A stretch of 64,000 bases of DNA from contig NZ_NWUW01000002.1 of NCBI RefSeq assembly GCF_002746455.1, positions 1-64,000 on the forward strand, read 5' to 3'. This DNA is from Bacillus fungorum (lineage in GTDB: Bacteria; Bacillota; Bacilli; Bacillales; Bacillaceae_G). The notes beneath the pieces were generated by a model, which was not told the DNA's origin, did no database searches, and saw nothing but the letters and a program-made list of their open reading frames with translations. Shown one piece after another: positions 1 through 7,048 of this stretch (position 1 is its first letter; the number at the start of each line of letters is the position of its first letter). The position numbers and the translations under genes were made by a program.

Positions 1-2
1 TG

Positions 3-785
3 TCTCAAGCAGGTGCAGGATGGCCTGGAGCTTATGCGAACATTGGTATTAGCGATGGCATGGAAAATAATGAAATCAAAAAATCTGTGTATTGGGAGTT
101 GCAAAGAAACGGACTAAGTGTTCTAAATGCTAATGATTACCATGTTTTTTATGCTGGGAATGGGAATTGGTATTTTAGACGAGGAAAGGCTGGGTTATAT
201 CAAACATCGTTAGTCCTTGAAGATAATGGCACAGATGCAGATTTAAGATTACCTAATATCACATTGCGTAATAGCCGTACAGCAGGATATACAGGACTTA
301 TCCAACTAAAATCTTCTGTTACTCAAAATGGCTGGGGTGCTATTCAAGGGAATTTTATGACTCCTTCATTGCGGGAGTATAAATCTAATATCCGTGATAT
401 TTCTTTTTCCGCTTTAGAAAAAATTAGAAATCTTAAAATTAGACAATTTAATTATAAGAATGCTGTAAACGAACTTTATCGGATGAGAGAAGAGAAAGCT
501 CATGACGATCCACCTTTGACAACAGAAGCTATTAAAACATACTACGGTTTAATTGTGGATGAAAGCGATGAAGCGTTTGTGGATGAAAGTGGGAAAGGAA
601 TTCACTTGTATTCATACGCATCCATTGCAATTAAGGCTTTACAGGAAGTTGATGCAACAGTACAGGAACAGGAGGTAGAAATAGCAAATCTAAAATCACA
701 AATAGCTAGTCAAGAAGATCGGATAGCTCGATTAGAAGAATTATTACTACAACAATTATTTGATAAGAAACCAGAGCAGCCGTAA
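3..785 (+). CDS. Phage tail fibre/appendage protein, C-terminal part (5' end outside window)
   Basis: The reading frame is open from the left edge, so this is the C-terminal 260 residues of a longer protein. The last ~140 residues look like a Peptidase_S74 intramolecular chaperone: a Ser-Leu-Arg-Glu-Tyr-Lys-Ser-Asn-Ile motif (putative Ser-Lys self-cleavage pair five residues apart, S103 and K108 counting from the Met at 60), then a 'LEKIRNLKIRQFNYKN' core, then a 'YGLIVDE' segment. A coiled coil of about 45 residues ends the protein. In known families this domain helps a tail spike or fibre trimerise and is then cut off. The upstream part (repetitive, Gly/Asn-rich, beta-like) fits a receptor-binding shaft. 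Position directly before the recombinase, holin and lysin genes fits the end of a tail module. Family assignment is by motif only. Confidence 0.7.
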   Translation, partial: SQAGAGWPGAYANIGISDGMENNEIKKSVYWELQRNGLSVLNANDYHVFYAGNGNWYFRRGKAGLYQTSLVLEDNGTDADLRLPNITLRNSRTAGYTGLIQLKSSVTQNGWGAIQGNFMTPSLREYKSNIRDISFSALEKIRNLKIRQFNYKNAVNELYRMREEKAHDDPPLTTEAIKTYYGLIVDESDEAFVDESGKGIHLYSYASIAIKALQEVDATVQEQEVEIANLKSQIASQEDRIARLEELLLQQLFDKKPEQP

Positions 786-839
786 GCTGTTTTTTATTTT
801 GTACAAAATATGGCTTTTAGTAAATTCAATTCATAGATC

Positions 840-869
840 AAGAGGAGTGATTTCGCTTCTCTTTTTATT
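840..869 (+). terminator. Rho-independent terminator after tail gene
   Basis: AAGAGGAG and CTTCTCTT arms with an 8-base loop are followed by a T-rich run. It separates the tail gene from the recombinase gene. Confidence 0.6.
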
Positions 870-886
870 TTGAGGAGATGATCAGT

Positions 887-1846
887 GTGAAACGAATAGT
901 AGACCAAGTAATTTATGAAAAGCATGTTAGCCAAGAAAATAAAAACCTAGTCAAAGATTTTCTAATCGAAAAGAAAGCACAAGGAAAAGCGGCAAGCACT
1001 TTACAGCAATATCATTGGGATTTACGAATTATTTTGTTTCTAATACATGAACACTTCGAAAATAAAAATCTTATTGAACTAACACGTAAAGACATTCGAA
1101 ATTTATCTATTATCTTTCAAGAGATGGAAATGTCTAATGCTCGTGTCAACGGATTAATGAGTGCATTAAGGTCCGCATTAGAATTTTGTGCGGATGATGA
1201 CGACTATGAATATGAATTTAATGTCGGTTCACGGGTCCGTGGTTTACCTAAGAATCCAGTTAGAGAAATTACTTTTATAACAGAAGAACAAATTGAGTGG
1301 TTAATCGATGAGCTAATAGCACAAGAAAAATATATGTTAGCTACATATTTAGCACTTTCTTATTACAGTGCCGCTAGGAAAAATGAAGTTTACCAAGTTC
1401 AAAAAGAAGGACTGACAGAAAAATATTATACAAATGTGGTTCGAGGGAAACGCGGTAAGAAGTTTAGATTATATTACAATCCCCGAGTGCAGAAATGCAT
1501 TCGTTTATATATAAATCAACGAGGTAAAGATACTATTCCAGATTTGTTTGTGCGGGTTTATAAGAATGGTGGCCGAAAACTTTTAAATAAAAGCGTATTT
1601 AATTACTGGTGCAAGATATTCGCTAAGATGCTGTACGAAAAAGAAGGTAAAGAATTTAAAATCAATCCTCACTGTTTCCGTCATAGCAGATTAGATAATT
1701 TAAAAGTGCAAGGTGTACCACTAGAAAAATTAAAATCGCTTGCGAATCATTCGGATATATCAACAACACAATCTTATTTAAAGGATAGAAGTGAAGAAGA
1801 TATTGCAGACATCTTTGGAATGGATCCAAGTTGTTTTGCAGCATAA
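887..1846 (+). CDS. Phage tyrosine recombinase (XerC/D-like integrase)
   Basis: About 319 residues. The N-terminal ~110 residues resemble a SAM-like core-binding domain. The C-terminal catalytic domain shows the full tyrosine-recombinase set: Arg in 'SAARKNEV' (~164), the beta-hairpin Lys in 'RGKRGKK' (~190), His-x-x-Arg in 'HCFRH' (~262/265), His in 'LANHSD' (~288) and the nucleophile Tyr in 'TQSYL' (~297). It should therefore be active. I prefer GTG at 887, because the GAGGAG ribosome site touches an ATG at 878 but is well spaced from the GTG. The gene lies between the tail gene and the holin, in the late region rather than at the prophage edge. It may invert or resolve DNA, or serve as a second integrase; its target is not visible here. 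Confidence 0.85.
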   Translation: MKRIVDQVIYEKHVSQENKNLVKDFLIEKKAQGKAASTLQQYHWDLRIILFLIHEHFENKNLIELTRKDIRNLSIIFQEMEMSNARVNGLMSALRSALEFCADDDDYEYEFNVGSRVRGLPKNPVREITFITEEQIEWLIDELIAQEKYMLATYLALSYYSAARKNEVYQVQKEGLTEKYYTNVVRGKRGKKFRLYYNPRVQKCIRLYINQRGKDTIPDLFVRVYKNGGRKLLNKSVFNYWCKIFAKMLYEKEGKEFKINPHCFRHSRLDNLKVQGVPLEKLKSLANHSDISTTQSYLKDRSEEDIADIFGMDPSCFAA

Positions 1847-1860
1847 AAAGGAGTGAAAAG

Positions 1861-2286
1861 ATGGATCGTATTGATGTATTATTAAAAGCTTTTATTGCCA
1901 CTTTCGGTGGCTTCTGTGGGTATTTCTTGGGAGGATGGGATGCGACATTGAAAATATTAGTCATAATGGCAGTTATTGATTATTTAACTGGCATGATTGC
2001 AGCAGGATACAACGGACAATTAAAAAGTAAAGTTGGTTTCAAAGGCATCGCCAAAAAGGTGGTGCTTTTTCTTTTGGTCGGAGCGGCCGCTCAACTAGAC
2101 TCGGCACTTGGAAGCAACAGTGCAATCCGTGAAGCAACAATTTTCTTCTTCATGGGTAATGAATTACTGTCGCTCTTAGAAAATGCCGGGCGAATGGGTA
2201 TTCCACTCCCACAGGCTTTAACAAATGCAGTTGAAATTTTAGGTGGTAAACAAAAACAAGAAATTAAAAAAGGAGATGTTGAATAA
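1861..2286 (+). CDS. Phage holin
   Basis: A 141-residue hydrophobic protein with about four predicted membrane segments (roughly residues 8-25, 29-50, 66-84 and 96-115) and a charged C-terminus. It resembles the toxin-secretion/phage-lysis holin family (phage_holin_4 type). Holins make holes in the cytoplasmic membrane so that the endolysin can reach the wall. The ATG at 1861 is chosen because it follows AAAAGGAG with normal spacing; an upstream in-frame ATG lies inside the recombinase gene. The stop codon overlaps the start of the lysin gene by one base (TAATG), so the two are translationally coupled in the usual lysis cassette. Confidence 0.88.
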   Translation: MDRIDVLLKAFIATFGGFCGYFLGGWDATLKILVIMAVIDYLTGMIAAGYNGQLKSKVGFKGIAKKVVLFLLVGAAAQLDSALGSNSAIREATIFFFMGNELLSLLENAGRMGIPLPQALTNAVEILGGKQKQEIKKGDVE

Positions 2287-2984
2287 TGGAAATCACCAAA
2301 AAATTAGTTGCCCCAAGTAAATATGGTACAAAGTGTCCATATACAATGAAACCTAAATATATCACTGTTCATAACACATATAATGACGCTCCCGCTGAAA
2401 ATGAAGTGAATTACATGATTAATAACAATAATGAAGTATCGTTTCATGTAGCAGTAGATGACAAGCAAGCAATTCAAGGTATTCCGTGGGAACGTAATGC
2501 GTGGGCTTGTGGAGACGGTAATGGTTCAGGGAATCGAGAGTCCATTTCCGTAGAAATCTGTTATTCAAAATCCGGAGGAGATAGATACTATAAAGCAGAA
2601 GATAACGCTGTCGATGTTGTGCGACAACTCATGTCTATGTATAATATTCCAATTGAAAATGTCCGAACTCACCAATCGTGGTCTGGAAAATACTGTCCAC
2701 ATAGAATGCTAGCTGAAGGGAGATGGGGGGCATTCATTCAGAAGGTTAAGAGTGGGAATGTAGCAACCACTTCAACAAAACAAAATGTCATCCAATCTGG
2801 TGCTTTTTCACCTTATGAAACTCCTGATGTTATGGGAGCATTAACGTCTGTTAAAATGACAGCTAAGTTTATCTTGCAATCGGATGGATTAACATATTTC
2901 ATTTCCGAGCCAACTTCAGATGCGCAACTTAATGGGATGAAAGGTTACCTTGACCGTAAAGGCTGGTGGTATGAAGTTAAATAA
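2286..2984 (+). CDS. Endolysin, N-acetylmuramoyl-L-alanine amidase (PlyL/PlyG-like)
   Basis: 232 residues, the size of PlyL and PlyG from B. anthracis phages. The N-terminal Amidase_2 domain (~1-155) cuts the amide bond between N-acetylmuramic acid and L-alanine. Zinc ligands H29 ('ITVHNTY'), H129 ('RTHQSW') and C137 ('KYCPHR') are present, as are catalytic E90 and K135. A linker rich in Thr/Ser leads to a C-terminal wall-binding domain (~165-232), which in this family recognises the secondary wall polymer of the B. cereus group. Compared with PlyL as I remember it, there are scattered substitutions, including in the binding domain. The ATG overlaps the holin stop and follows GGAGATG. The residue match makes the call firm. 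Confidence 0.95.
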   Translation: MEITKKLVAPSKYGTKCPYTMKPKYITVHNTYNDAPAENEVNYMINNNNEVSFHVAVDDKQAIQGIPWERNAWACGDGNGSGNRESISVEICYSKSGGDRYYKAEDNAVDVVRQLMSMYNIPIENVRTHQSWSGKYCPHRMLAEGRWGAFIQKVKSGNVATTSTKQNVIQSGAFSPYETPDVMGALTSVKMTAKFILQSDGLTYFISEPTSDAQLNGMKGYLDRKGWWYEVK

Positions 2985-3010
2985 AACAAAAGAATAGTTT
3001 GATTAACAAA

Positions 3011-3040
3011 AAAGAGCCGTCAAATGACGGCTTTTTTTAT
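3011..3040. terminator. Bidirectional terminator between endolysin and lipoprotein genes
   Basis: An 8-bp stem AGCCGTCA/TGACGGCT with a 2-base loop is flanked by A and T runs. It can end the rightward lysis transcript and the leftward lipoprotein transcript. Confidence 0.85.
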
Positions 3041-3534
3041 TGTTCAATCACTGTTGCGCTAATTTTAGGTATTCCTGTTTTATCTTTTTCATCGTAGGCA
3101 CCATAAATCGTTACTGTTGCACCTTTAGATATTTTTAATCCACTTTTGAGTGTTATTTCATTTTCATTTGATTGCACACCACTTTGTGCAATTTGAATAG
3201 TGTACATACCTTTTCCGTCATTTTCATTTGTACTTATGACAAAAGAAGGTAGCACTGAAGATTTAAGTAATAAATCTACCGTTCCCGTAGCTTTAAGCCT
3301 TTTTCCTTTTTCATATTGATCTCCATTTGCTTTAACAAAACTAACTTCTTCAGCATCTTGCTTTATCTTCTTATTTAATTCATCCTGAGATGTTAAATCT
3401 TTTTTAGTTTCTTGTTGAGATTTGACGTTTGTTTTTTCACTTGATTCATTTTCTTTGGAAGAATCACAAGCTGTTAGACTTAAAAATAGGGTACTTCCGA
3501 CACAAAGACTTATAAGTTTTTTATACATTTTCAT
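3037..3534 (-). CDS. Prophage-borne lipoprotein of unknown function
   Basis: 165 residues with a classic lipoprotein signal: MKMYKK, a hydrophobic stretch, and the lipobox Leu-Thr-Ala-Cys with lipidated Cys at 23. A charged, Ser/Lys/Glu-rich linker (~24-60) precedes a compact domain (~65-165) with alternating beta strands. The pattern 'KATGTVDLLL', 'TIQIAQSG', 'GATVTIYGAY' resembles an OB-fold of the tRNA_anti-like type, but I cannot name a family with certainty. It would sit on the outer face of the membrane. It is transcribed against the lysis genes and overlaps an HTH gene by 14 bases, an arrangement typical of a gene expressed in the lysogen (superinfection exclusion or host modification), which is inference. 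Confidence 0.75.
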   Translation of the reverse strand: MKMYKKLISLCVGSTLFLSLTACDSSKENESSEKTNVKSQQETKKDLTSQDELNKKIKQDAEEVSFVKANGDQYEKGKRLKATGTVDLLLKSSVLPSFVISTNENDGKGMYTIQIAQSGVQSNENEITLKSGLKISKGATVTIYGAYDEKDKTGIPKISATVIEQ

Positions 3535-3733
3535 TATCCTCCTCTATCCAAATTTCTTCCATGTGCAATTTTAATTCTTTTGCAATTTTGTAAGCTGTAA
3601 GAAAACTAGGGAGTGTCGTGTTATTAACAAGTGAGCTCATTGTAGTTTGACTAATTCCAATAAGATTTGAAAATTCCTTTTGACGTATTTCTCTTTCAGC
3701 AAAAATAACACGAAGTTTACATTTTAATCGCAC
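3521..3733 (-). CDS. Small Cro/CI-type HTH regulator
   Basis: 70 residues. A helix-turn-helix spans about residues 17-50 ('QKEFSNLIGISQTTMSSLVNN'-type pattern), with the rest a short helical tail rich in Glu. It belongs to the minimal HTH_3/HTH_26 class found in phages. Start is GTG at 3733, preceded by AAAGAGGTG at good spacing. A TATAAT lies close upstream on the same strand. It is co-transcribed with the lipoprotein gene, with which it overlaps. It may control that pair, or the divergent genes starting at 3917. No copy of the palindrome at 4491-4505 was seen in its own upstream region, so autoregulation through that site is not supported. Confidence 0.75.
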   Translation of the reverse strand: MRLKCKLRVIFAEREIRQKEFSNLIGISQTTMSSLVNNTTLPSFLTAYKIAKELKLHMEEIWIEEDNENV

Positions 3734-3916
3734 AATATCACCTCTTTAATTATATACAATTCGCATATGGAAATGTGTCCTCCTTTAATTTAATCAACGA
3801 ACATTTAGAAAAGTTTAAATGGACAGGCAATATAACTACTTCTAAGTCATATACCTATATCAAGACCACAAGGAACACCAAGTGGAACTAAGGACATCAC
3901 GAGGGGAGATGGTTAC

Positions 3917-4219
3917 ATGCGTTGGCAGTATAATCACTTGAACACAACTCAATATTTACATCCTTCAAAAGAACTAAGAGATCTGTACAATGAATCAAGA
4001 TCAAGAGCAGAAACAGAATCTATTCTAAATCACATGAAAAATCATGAGGTTTATGATCGAAAAGAATATAAGGGGTATTTCAGTTTGTCACAGGTATTAG
4101 AAGAAGATTTATATGGAGAGGAAGAAGATATTTTAGACTGGGAAATTTTAATGGATTGTTATGATGTCATTCTTACGAGAAGAGGTATTGCATTTCGTGA
4201 AAAGGAAGAGGAGGAATAA
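3917..4219 (+). CDS. Hypothetical acidic phage protein
   Basis: 100 residues and strongly charged, with an acidic run near residues 65-75 and again at the C-terminus. No membrane segment and no motif that I recognise. A good ribosome site (GAGGGGAGAT) lies about 10 bases before the ATG, supporting a real gene. It is the first gene of a rightward set that continues with a small membrane protein, the FtsK-like ATPase and the replication-relaxation protein. Function unknown; such proteins are common beside FtsK/relaxase-type genes of Bacillus phages and plasmids, but that is context only. Confidence 0.6.
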   Translation: MRWQYNHLNTTQYLHPSKELRDLYNESRSRAETESILNHMKNHEVYDRKEYKGYFSLSQVLEEDLYGEEEDILDWEILMDCYDVILTRRGIAFREKEEEE

Positions 4220-4222
4220 TCC

Positions 4223-4405
4223 ATGACATTAGCAGGGGAAACGATAATAATTTGGACAGCGACAGGCTTGTCAGTAATAGCGATAAAGGTAGCAGAGAAA
4301 ATGGGGAAGAGTGTTCCACATTGGCTTCCGCATATCACCTTGTACACGACGCTCACAGGCTCGTTCTTATATCTTCTACGTTATGTTCTCACTTTGTTTC
4401 TATGA
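4223..4405 (+). CDS. Small two-helix membrane protein
   Basis: 60 residues with two hydrophobic segments (about 6-23 and 37-58) separated by a short basic/amphipathic link containing 'KVAEKMGKSVPHW'. The ribosome site GAGGAGG lies just upstream inside the end of the preceding gene, whose stop is only three bases before this ATG region, so the two are coupled. No known family recognised. As a neighbour of a DNA-pumping ATPase it could be a membrane anchor or partner, but nothing in the sequence proves this. Confidence 0.55.
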   Translation: MTLAGETIIIWTATGLSVIAIKVAEKMGKSVPHWLPHITLYTTLTGSFLYLLRYVLTLFL

Positions 4406-4472
4406 GAGAATGCCAAGTGGAATTTAATCATCGTGCAGAACATAAGGTTTTTAGCTTGTACGTTTGTATTCC

Positions 4473-4501
4473 TTGAAACAGGGATATATACCCTCTATAA
4501 G
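4473..4501 (+). promoter_or_regulatory. Sigma-A promoter of the FtsK/relaxase module
   Basis: TTGAAA (4473-4478), a 17-bp spacer, then TATAAG (4496-4501). The start of transcription would fall about 15 bases before the ATG of the FtsK-like gene, next to its ribosome site. Confidence 0.6.
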
Positions 4502-4505
4502 AGGG
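4491..4505. promoter_or_regulatory. Palindromic operator candidate over the -10 box
   Basis: CCCTCTATAAGAGGG is a perfect palindrome of 15 bases covering the -10 hexamer. GGGATATA occurs directly at 4481 and 4503, two helical turns apart. The position is that of a repressor site. Confidence 0.5.
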
Positions 4506-4522
4506 ATATAGGGAGTGATTTT

Positions 4523-5704
4523 ATGTTGGAATTATTATCGGTACCGCTGGCAGCAATACTTTTCGCTATATTCGGTGATAAGTTCAAAAATAAAGAGGAT
4601 GACCGGAAAAAGATACAAGTATTTTTTGAAGTAAGTGGAATTGCAATTAGGAGTAATGAAAAATTACAGTATCCAGTTTTTATTGAGCAAAAAGATGATG
4701 ATCGTAGTACGACTTATGTGTATCGATTGCCAGTAGGGATGCCGTCAAAAATCATTCAAAAGGTAGAGGATGTTGTAAGTGAAGGATTAAGTAAGCCTGT
4801 ACGAATCCAATATGATAATTACAAATTGAATATTCGTGTGTTTTATAAAGATGTTCCGGATAAATGGGACTGGGAAGTTGGTTTGATAAAGAAAGGAAAA
4901 TGGCAGGTTCCCATGGGGCAAAGTTTAGAAAGATTAATATATCATGACTTTGATAAAACACCACATATGGCATTAGGTGGACTTACGCGAATGGGTAAGA
5001 CAGTATTTTTAAAGAATGTATTTACTTCGCTTACCCTAGCGCAACCAGAGCATATTCACTTATACATTATTGATTTAAAAGGTGGCTTAGAGTTCGGTTC
5101 ATATAAGCATTTAAAACAAGTGGATTCCGTTGCAGAGAAGCCTATAGAAGCTTTTATGGTATTAAGCGATATTCTTAGGAAGATGGAAGAGAAGATGCAA
5201 TATATGAAAGCCAGGCATTACACAAATGTTGTAGAAACGGATATGAAAGAACGATATTTCATCATAGTAGACGAAGGGGCGGAACTTTGTCCTGATAAAA
5301 GTATGAAAAAAGAACAGCAAAAACTATTAGGAGCGTGTCAGCAAATGCTCTCTCATATTGCTCGTATAGGTGGAGCGTTAGGGTTTAGATTAATTTTCTG
5401 TACACAGTATCCAACAGGAGATACATTGCCACGACAAGTAAAACAGAATAGTGATGCGAAATTAGGGTTCAGATTACCAACTCAAACAGCTTCTGGTGTT
5501 GTGATAGATGAATCAGGATTAGAATCGATAAAAAGTATTCCTGGACGTGCAATTTTTAAAACAGACAGGTTAACTGAAATTCAAGTTCCTTACATTAGTA
5601 ATGAAATAATGTGGAACCATTTAAAACAATATGAGGTGGAAAAACATGAGGATGCAAACACACCTGAAAATCAACCGTCAAATGGCGATACTTGCGACGA
5701 TTAG
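4523..5704 (+). CDS. FtsK/SpoIIIE-like DNA translocase of prophage
   Basis: 393 residues. An N-terminal hydrophobic segment (~1-18) may anchor the protein. The motor domain has a Walker A 'GGLTRMGKT' (~152-160), the FtsK-type 'IIDLKGGLEF' stretch (~182-191) and a Walker B 'YFIIVDEGAE' (~245-253). There is no gamma domain with a winged helix for KOPS/SRS reading. Known relatives move single- or double-stranded DNA in plasmid or ICE transfer (TcpA/ConQ-like) or serve replication of rolling-circle elements. The ATG at 4523 follows AGGGAGTGA; an upstream in-frame ATG at 4433 lies before the promoter. The next gene overlaps it, so the two probably act together on the same DNA. Confidence 0.85.
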   Translation: MLELLSVPLAAILFAIFGDKFKNKEDDRKKIQVFFEVSGIAIRSNEKLQYPVFIEQKDDDRSTTYVYRLPVGMPSKIIQKVEDVVSEGLSKPVRIQYDNYKLNIRVFYKDVPDKWDWEVGLIKKGKWQVPMGQSLERLIYHDFDKTPHMALGGLTRMGKTVFLKNVFTSLTLAQPEHIHLYIIDLKGGLEFGSYKHLKQVDSVAEKPIEAFMVLSDILRKMEEKMQYMKARHYTNVVETDMKERYFIIVDEGAELCPDKSMKKEQQKLLGACQQMLSHIARIGGALGFRLIFCTQYPTGDTLPRQVKQNSDAKLGFRLPTQTASGVVIDESGLESIKSIPGRAIFKTDRLTEIQVPYISNEIMWNHLKQYEVEKHEDANTPENQPSNGDTCDD

Positions 5705-6263
5705 AAAGTTACAATTTGCAACAAGAAGGCATTTAATGTGTGTTCACGAAATGGGAGGGATAAGGAATGCAAATAGGATAATGAATGATTTATCTATTTA
5801 CACAAGTAAAGTGATTCACAACAAAGAGTATGTTTATTATTTAAATCAATCAGGACATAAGTTATTTGGTGAAGGTAAAGTAGTTCATCATAGTAAAATG
5901 TCACATGCTATATTACGAAATGAAGCTTGGCTACATTTATTTTGCCCAGATGATTGGCAAGTAGAAACAGAAATTAGATATATAAAAGAGAATAAAAAGA
6001 AGAAGATAATTCCTGATGTGAAATTTCGTGACGAGGACAGAATACTTCATGCTGTAGAAATAGATCGTACCCAAAAGATGGTGGTCAATGATGAGAAATT
6101 AAAATGTTACGAGGAGCTTACTAAAATATATAAACAAAAATATAACGGAAAAGTGCCAGTTATTCATTTCTTTACCATAACCAAATATAGAGAAAAGAAA
6201 TTAGAACAACTGGCAGCGAAATATGATGTGTTTGTAAAAGTATATGTAATTCAAGAAATTTAA
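5646..6263 (+). CDS. Replication-relaxation family protein
   Basis: 205 residues. The N-terminal ~75 residues form a winged-helix-like domain ('LATIRKLQFATRRHLMCVHEMGGIRNANRIM' region, with the 'YYLNQSGHKLFG' wing). The second half has the PD-(D/E)xK-like features of the Replic_Relax family (PF13814): 'IPDVKF', 'AVEIDRT', then 'VIHFFTITKYREKKL'. Members are found on Gram-positive plasmids and phages beside FtsK-like genes and are linked to relaxation of the origin. I chose ATG 5646 because GAGGTGG lies six bases upstream. The start region overlaps the 3' end of the FtsK-like gene in another frame. It is the last prophage gene before the chromosomal yceD. Enzymatic activity is not proven by the sequence. 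Confidence 0.8.
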   Translation: MRMQTHLKINRQMAILATIRKLQFATRRHLMCVHEMGGIRNANRIMNDLSIYTSKVIHNKEYVYYLNQSGHKLFGEGKVVHHSKMSHAILRNEAWLHLFCPDDWQVETEIRYIKENKKKKIIPDVKFRDEDRILHAVEIDRTQKMVVNDEKLKCYEELTKIYKQKYNGKVPVIHFFTITKYREKKLEQLAAKYDVFVKVYVIQEI

Positions 6264-6307
6264 TTCTGTAGGAGTTAACAGGGATAGTAAATGGGAATAT
6301 ATATAAG

Positions 6308-6339
6308 AAGAGAGTGATCGTAAACGACCACTCTCTTTT
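6308..6339 (+). terminator. Terminator at the right end of the prophage
   Basis: AAGAGAGTG and CACTCTCTT arms, extended inward by a few further pairs, are followed by TTTT. It ends the FtsK/relaxase transcript. Confidence 0.75.
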
Positions 6340-6375
6340 GACCACGCAGACCACATTGACCACAACTTGTACCAC
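6326..6375. repeat. Iterated GACCAC direct repeats
   Basis: GACCAC starts at 6326, 6340, 6349 and 6358, with a variant TACCAC at 6370. The three central copies are exactly 9 bp apart (GACCACNNN). The first copy is part of the terminator stem. The array lies between the last prophage gene and the first chromosomal promoter. It may be a protein-binding array such as integrase arm sites or a replication/relaxase iteron. Function is inferred only from position. Confidence 0.5.
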
Positions 6376-6490
6376 ATTTATTATTTACTTTATGTCCATT
6401 TTGTCTAAAATAGAAAATATAGCTGGACAAGAATACACGTTTTATCACATAATGGACACAATGCATCTTTAGAGGTGTAAAGAAAAAACA

Positions 6491-6519
6491 TTGACAAATA
6501 TAAAATGGCTAGCTATAAT
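6491..6519 (+). promoter_or_regulatory. Consensus sigma-A promoter of yceD-rpmF
   Basis: Perfect TTGACA (6491-6496), 17-bp spacer and perfect TATAAT (6514-6519). It lies 29 bases before the yceD start and right after the prophage end. Confidence 0.9.
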
Positions 6520-6547
6520 TTTGTTTGTTGCCTTGAGGTGATATGAT

Positions 6548-7048
6548 ATGAAATGGTCCATCCATCAATTGAATAAATTGAGAAATAAAGGATTGACATT
6601 GGATGAGATGGTAGATGTAAGTGAGCTAAAAGAGGTCGAGAAAGATATTCGTGAAATTAATCCTGTTCACGTAACAGGAAGAGTTGATTTTGGCTCCGGT
6701 AAGTTTACGTTCCATCTACATATAACTGGAAGCATGGTTTTACCATGTTCTCGCTCTTTAGTAGATGTGACATTACCATTTGACATTAAAACAACTGAGG
6801 TGTTCCAAACTTCACAAGAAGAATTTGAAACTGAAGCTGAAATTCATTGTTTAGAAGGAGAAGTACTTGACTTACTGCCCGTAATCAAGGAAAATATACT
6901 TTTGGAGATTCCAATGCAAATTTTCAGTGATGATGTTTCTGGTGGAGCACCGACGCAAGGTCAAGACTGGCAAGTGATTTCGGAAGAAGACAAAGAAAAG
7001 CCTGTTGATCCAAGGTTGGCAGGACTTGCAAAGTTTTTTGACAAATAA
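6548..7048 (+). CDS. yceD: DUF177 protein YceD (YlbN)
   Basis: 166 residues, DUF177/YceD family (B. subtilis YlbN). It is widely conserved beside rpmF, and in plants and E. coli its relatives are needed for normal accumulation of 23S rRNA, so a role in large-subunit assembly is likely. Visible family features are the N-terminal '[11 protein letters not shown]', the central beta-rich stretch with 'VPCSR'-like 'LPCSRSL' and the '[16 protein letters not shown]' segment. The ATG is preceded by TGAGGTG. The spacing to rpmF (62 bases between stop and start) and the shared consensus promoter indicate one operon. It is the first undoubtedly chromosomal gene after the prophage. Confidence 0.93.

Noticed and set aside
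4252..4476. 74-codon frame overlapping the small membrane protein gene
   Set aside because: No ribosome site; it overlaps a better gene and runs into the promoter of the FtsK-like gene.
6326..6375. GACCAC array as a CRISPR
   Set aside because: Units are 6 bp with 3-bp gaps; no 24-40-bp repeats, no spacers and no cas genes.
6172..6466. Minus-strand frames across the prophage end
   Set aside because: They overlap the relaxation gene, the terminator and the repeat array, with no ribosome site and no protein-like composition.
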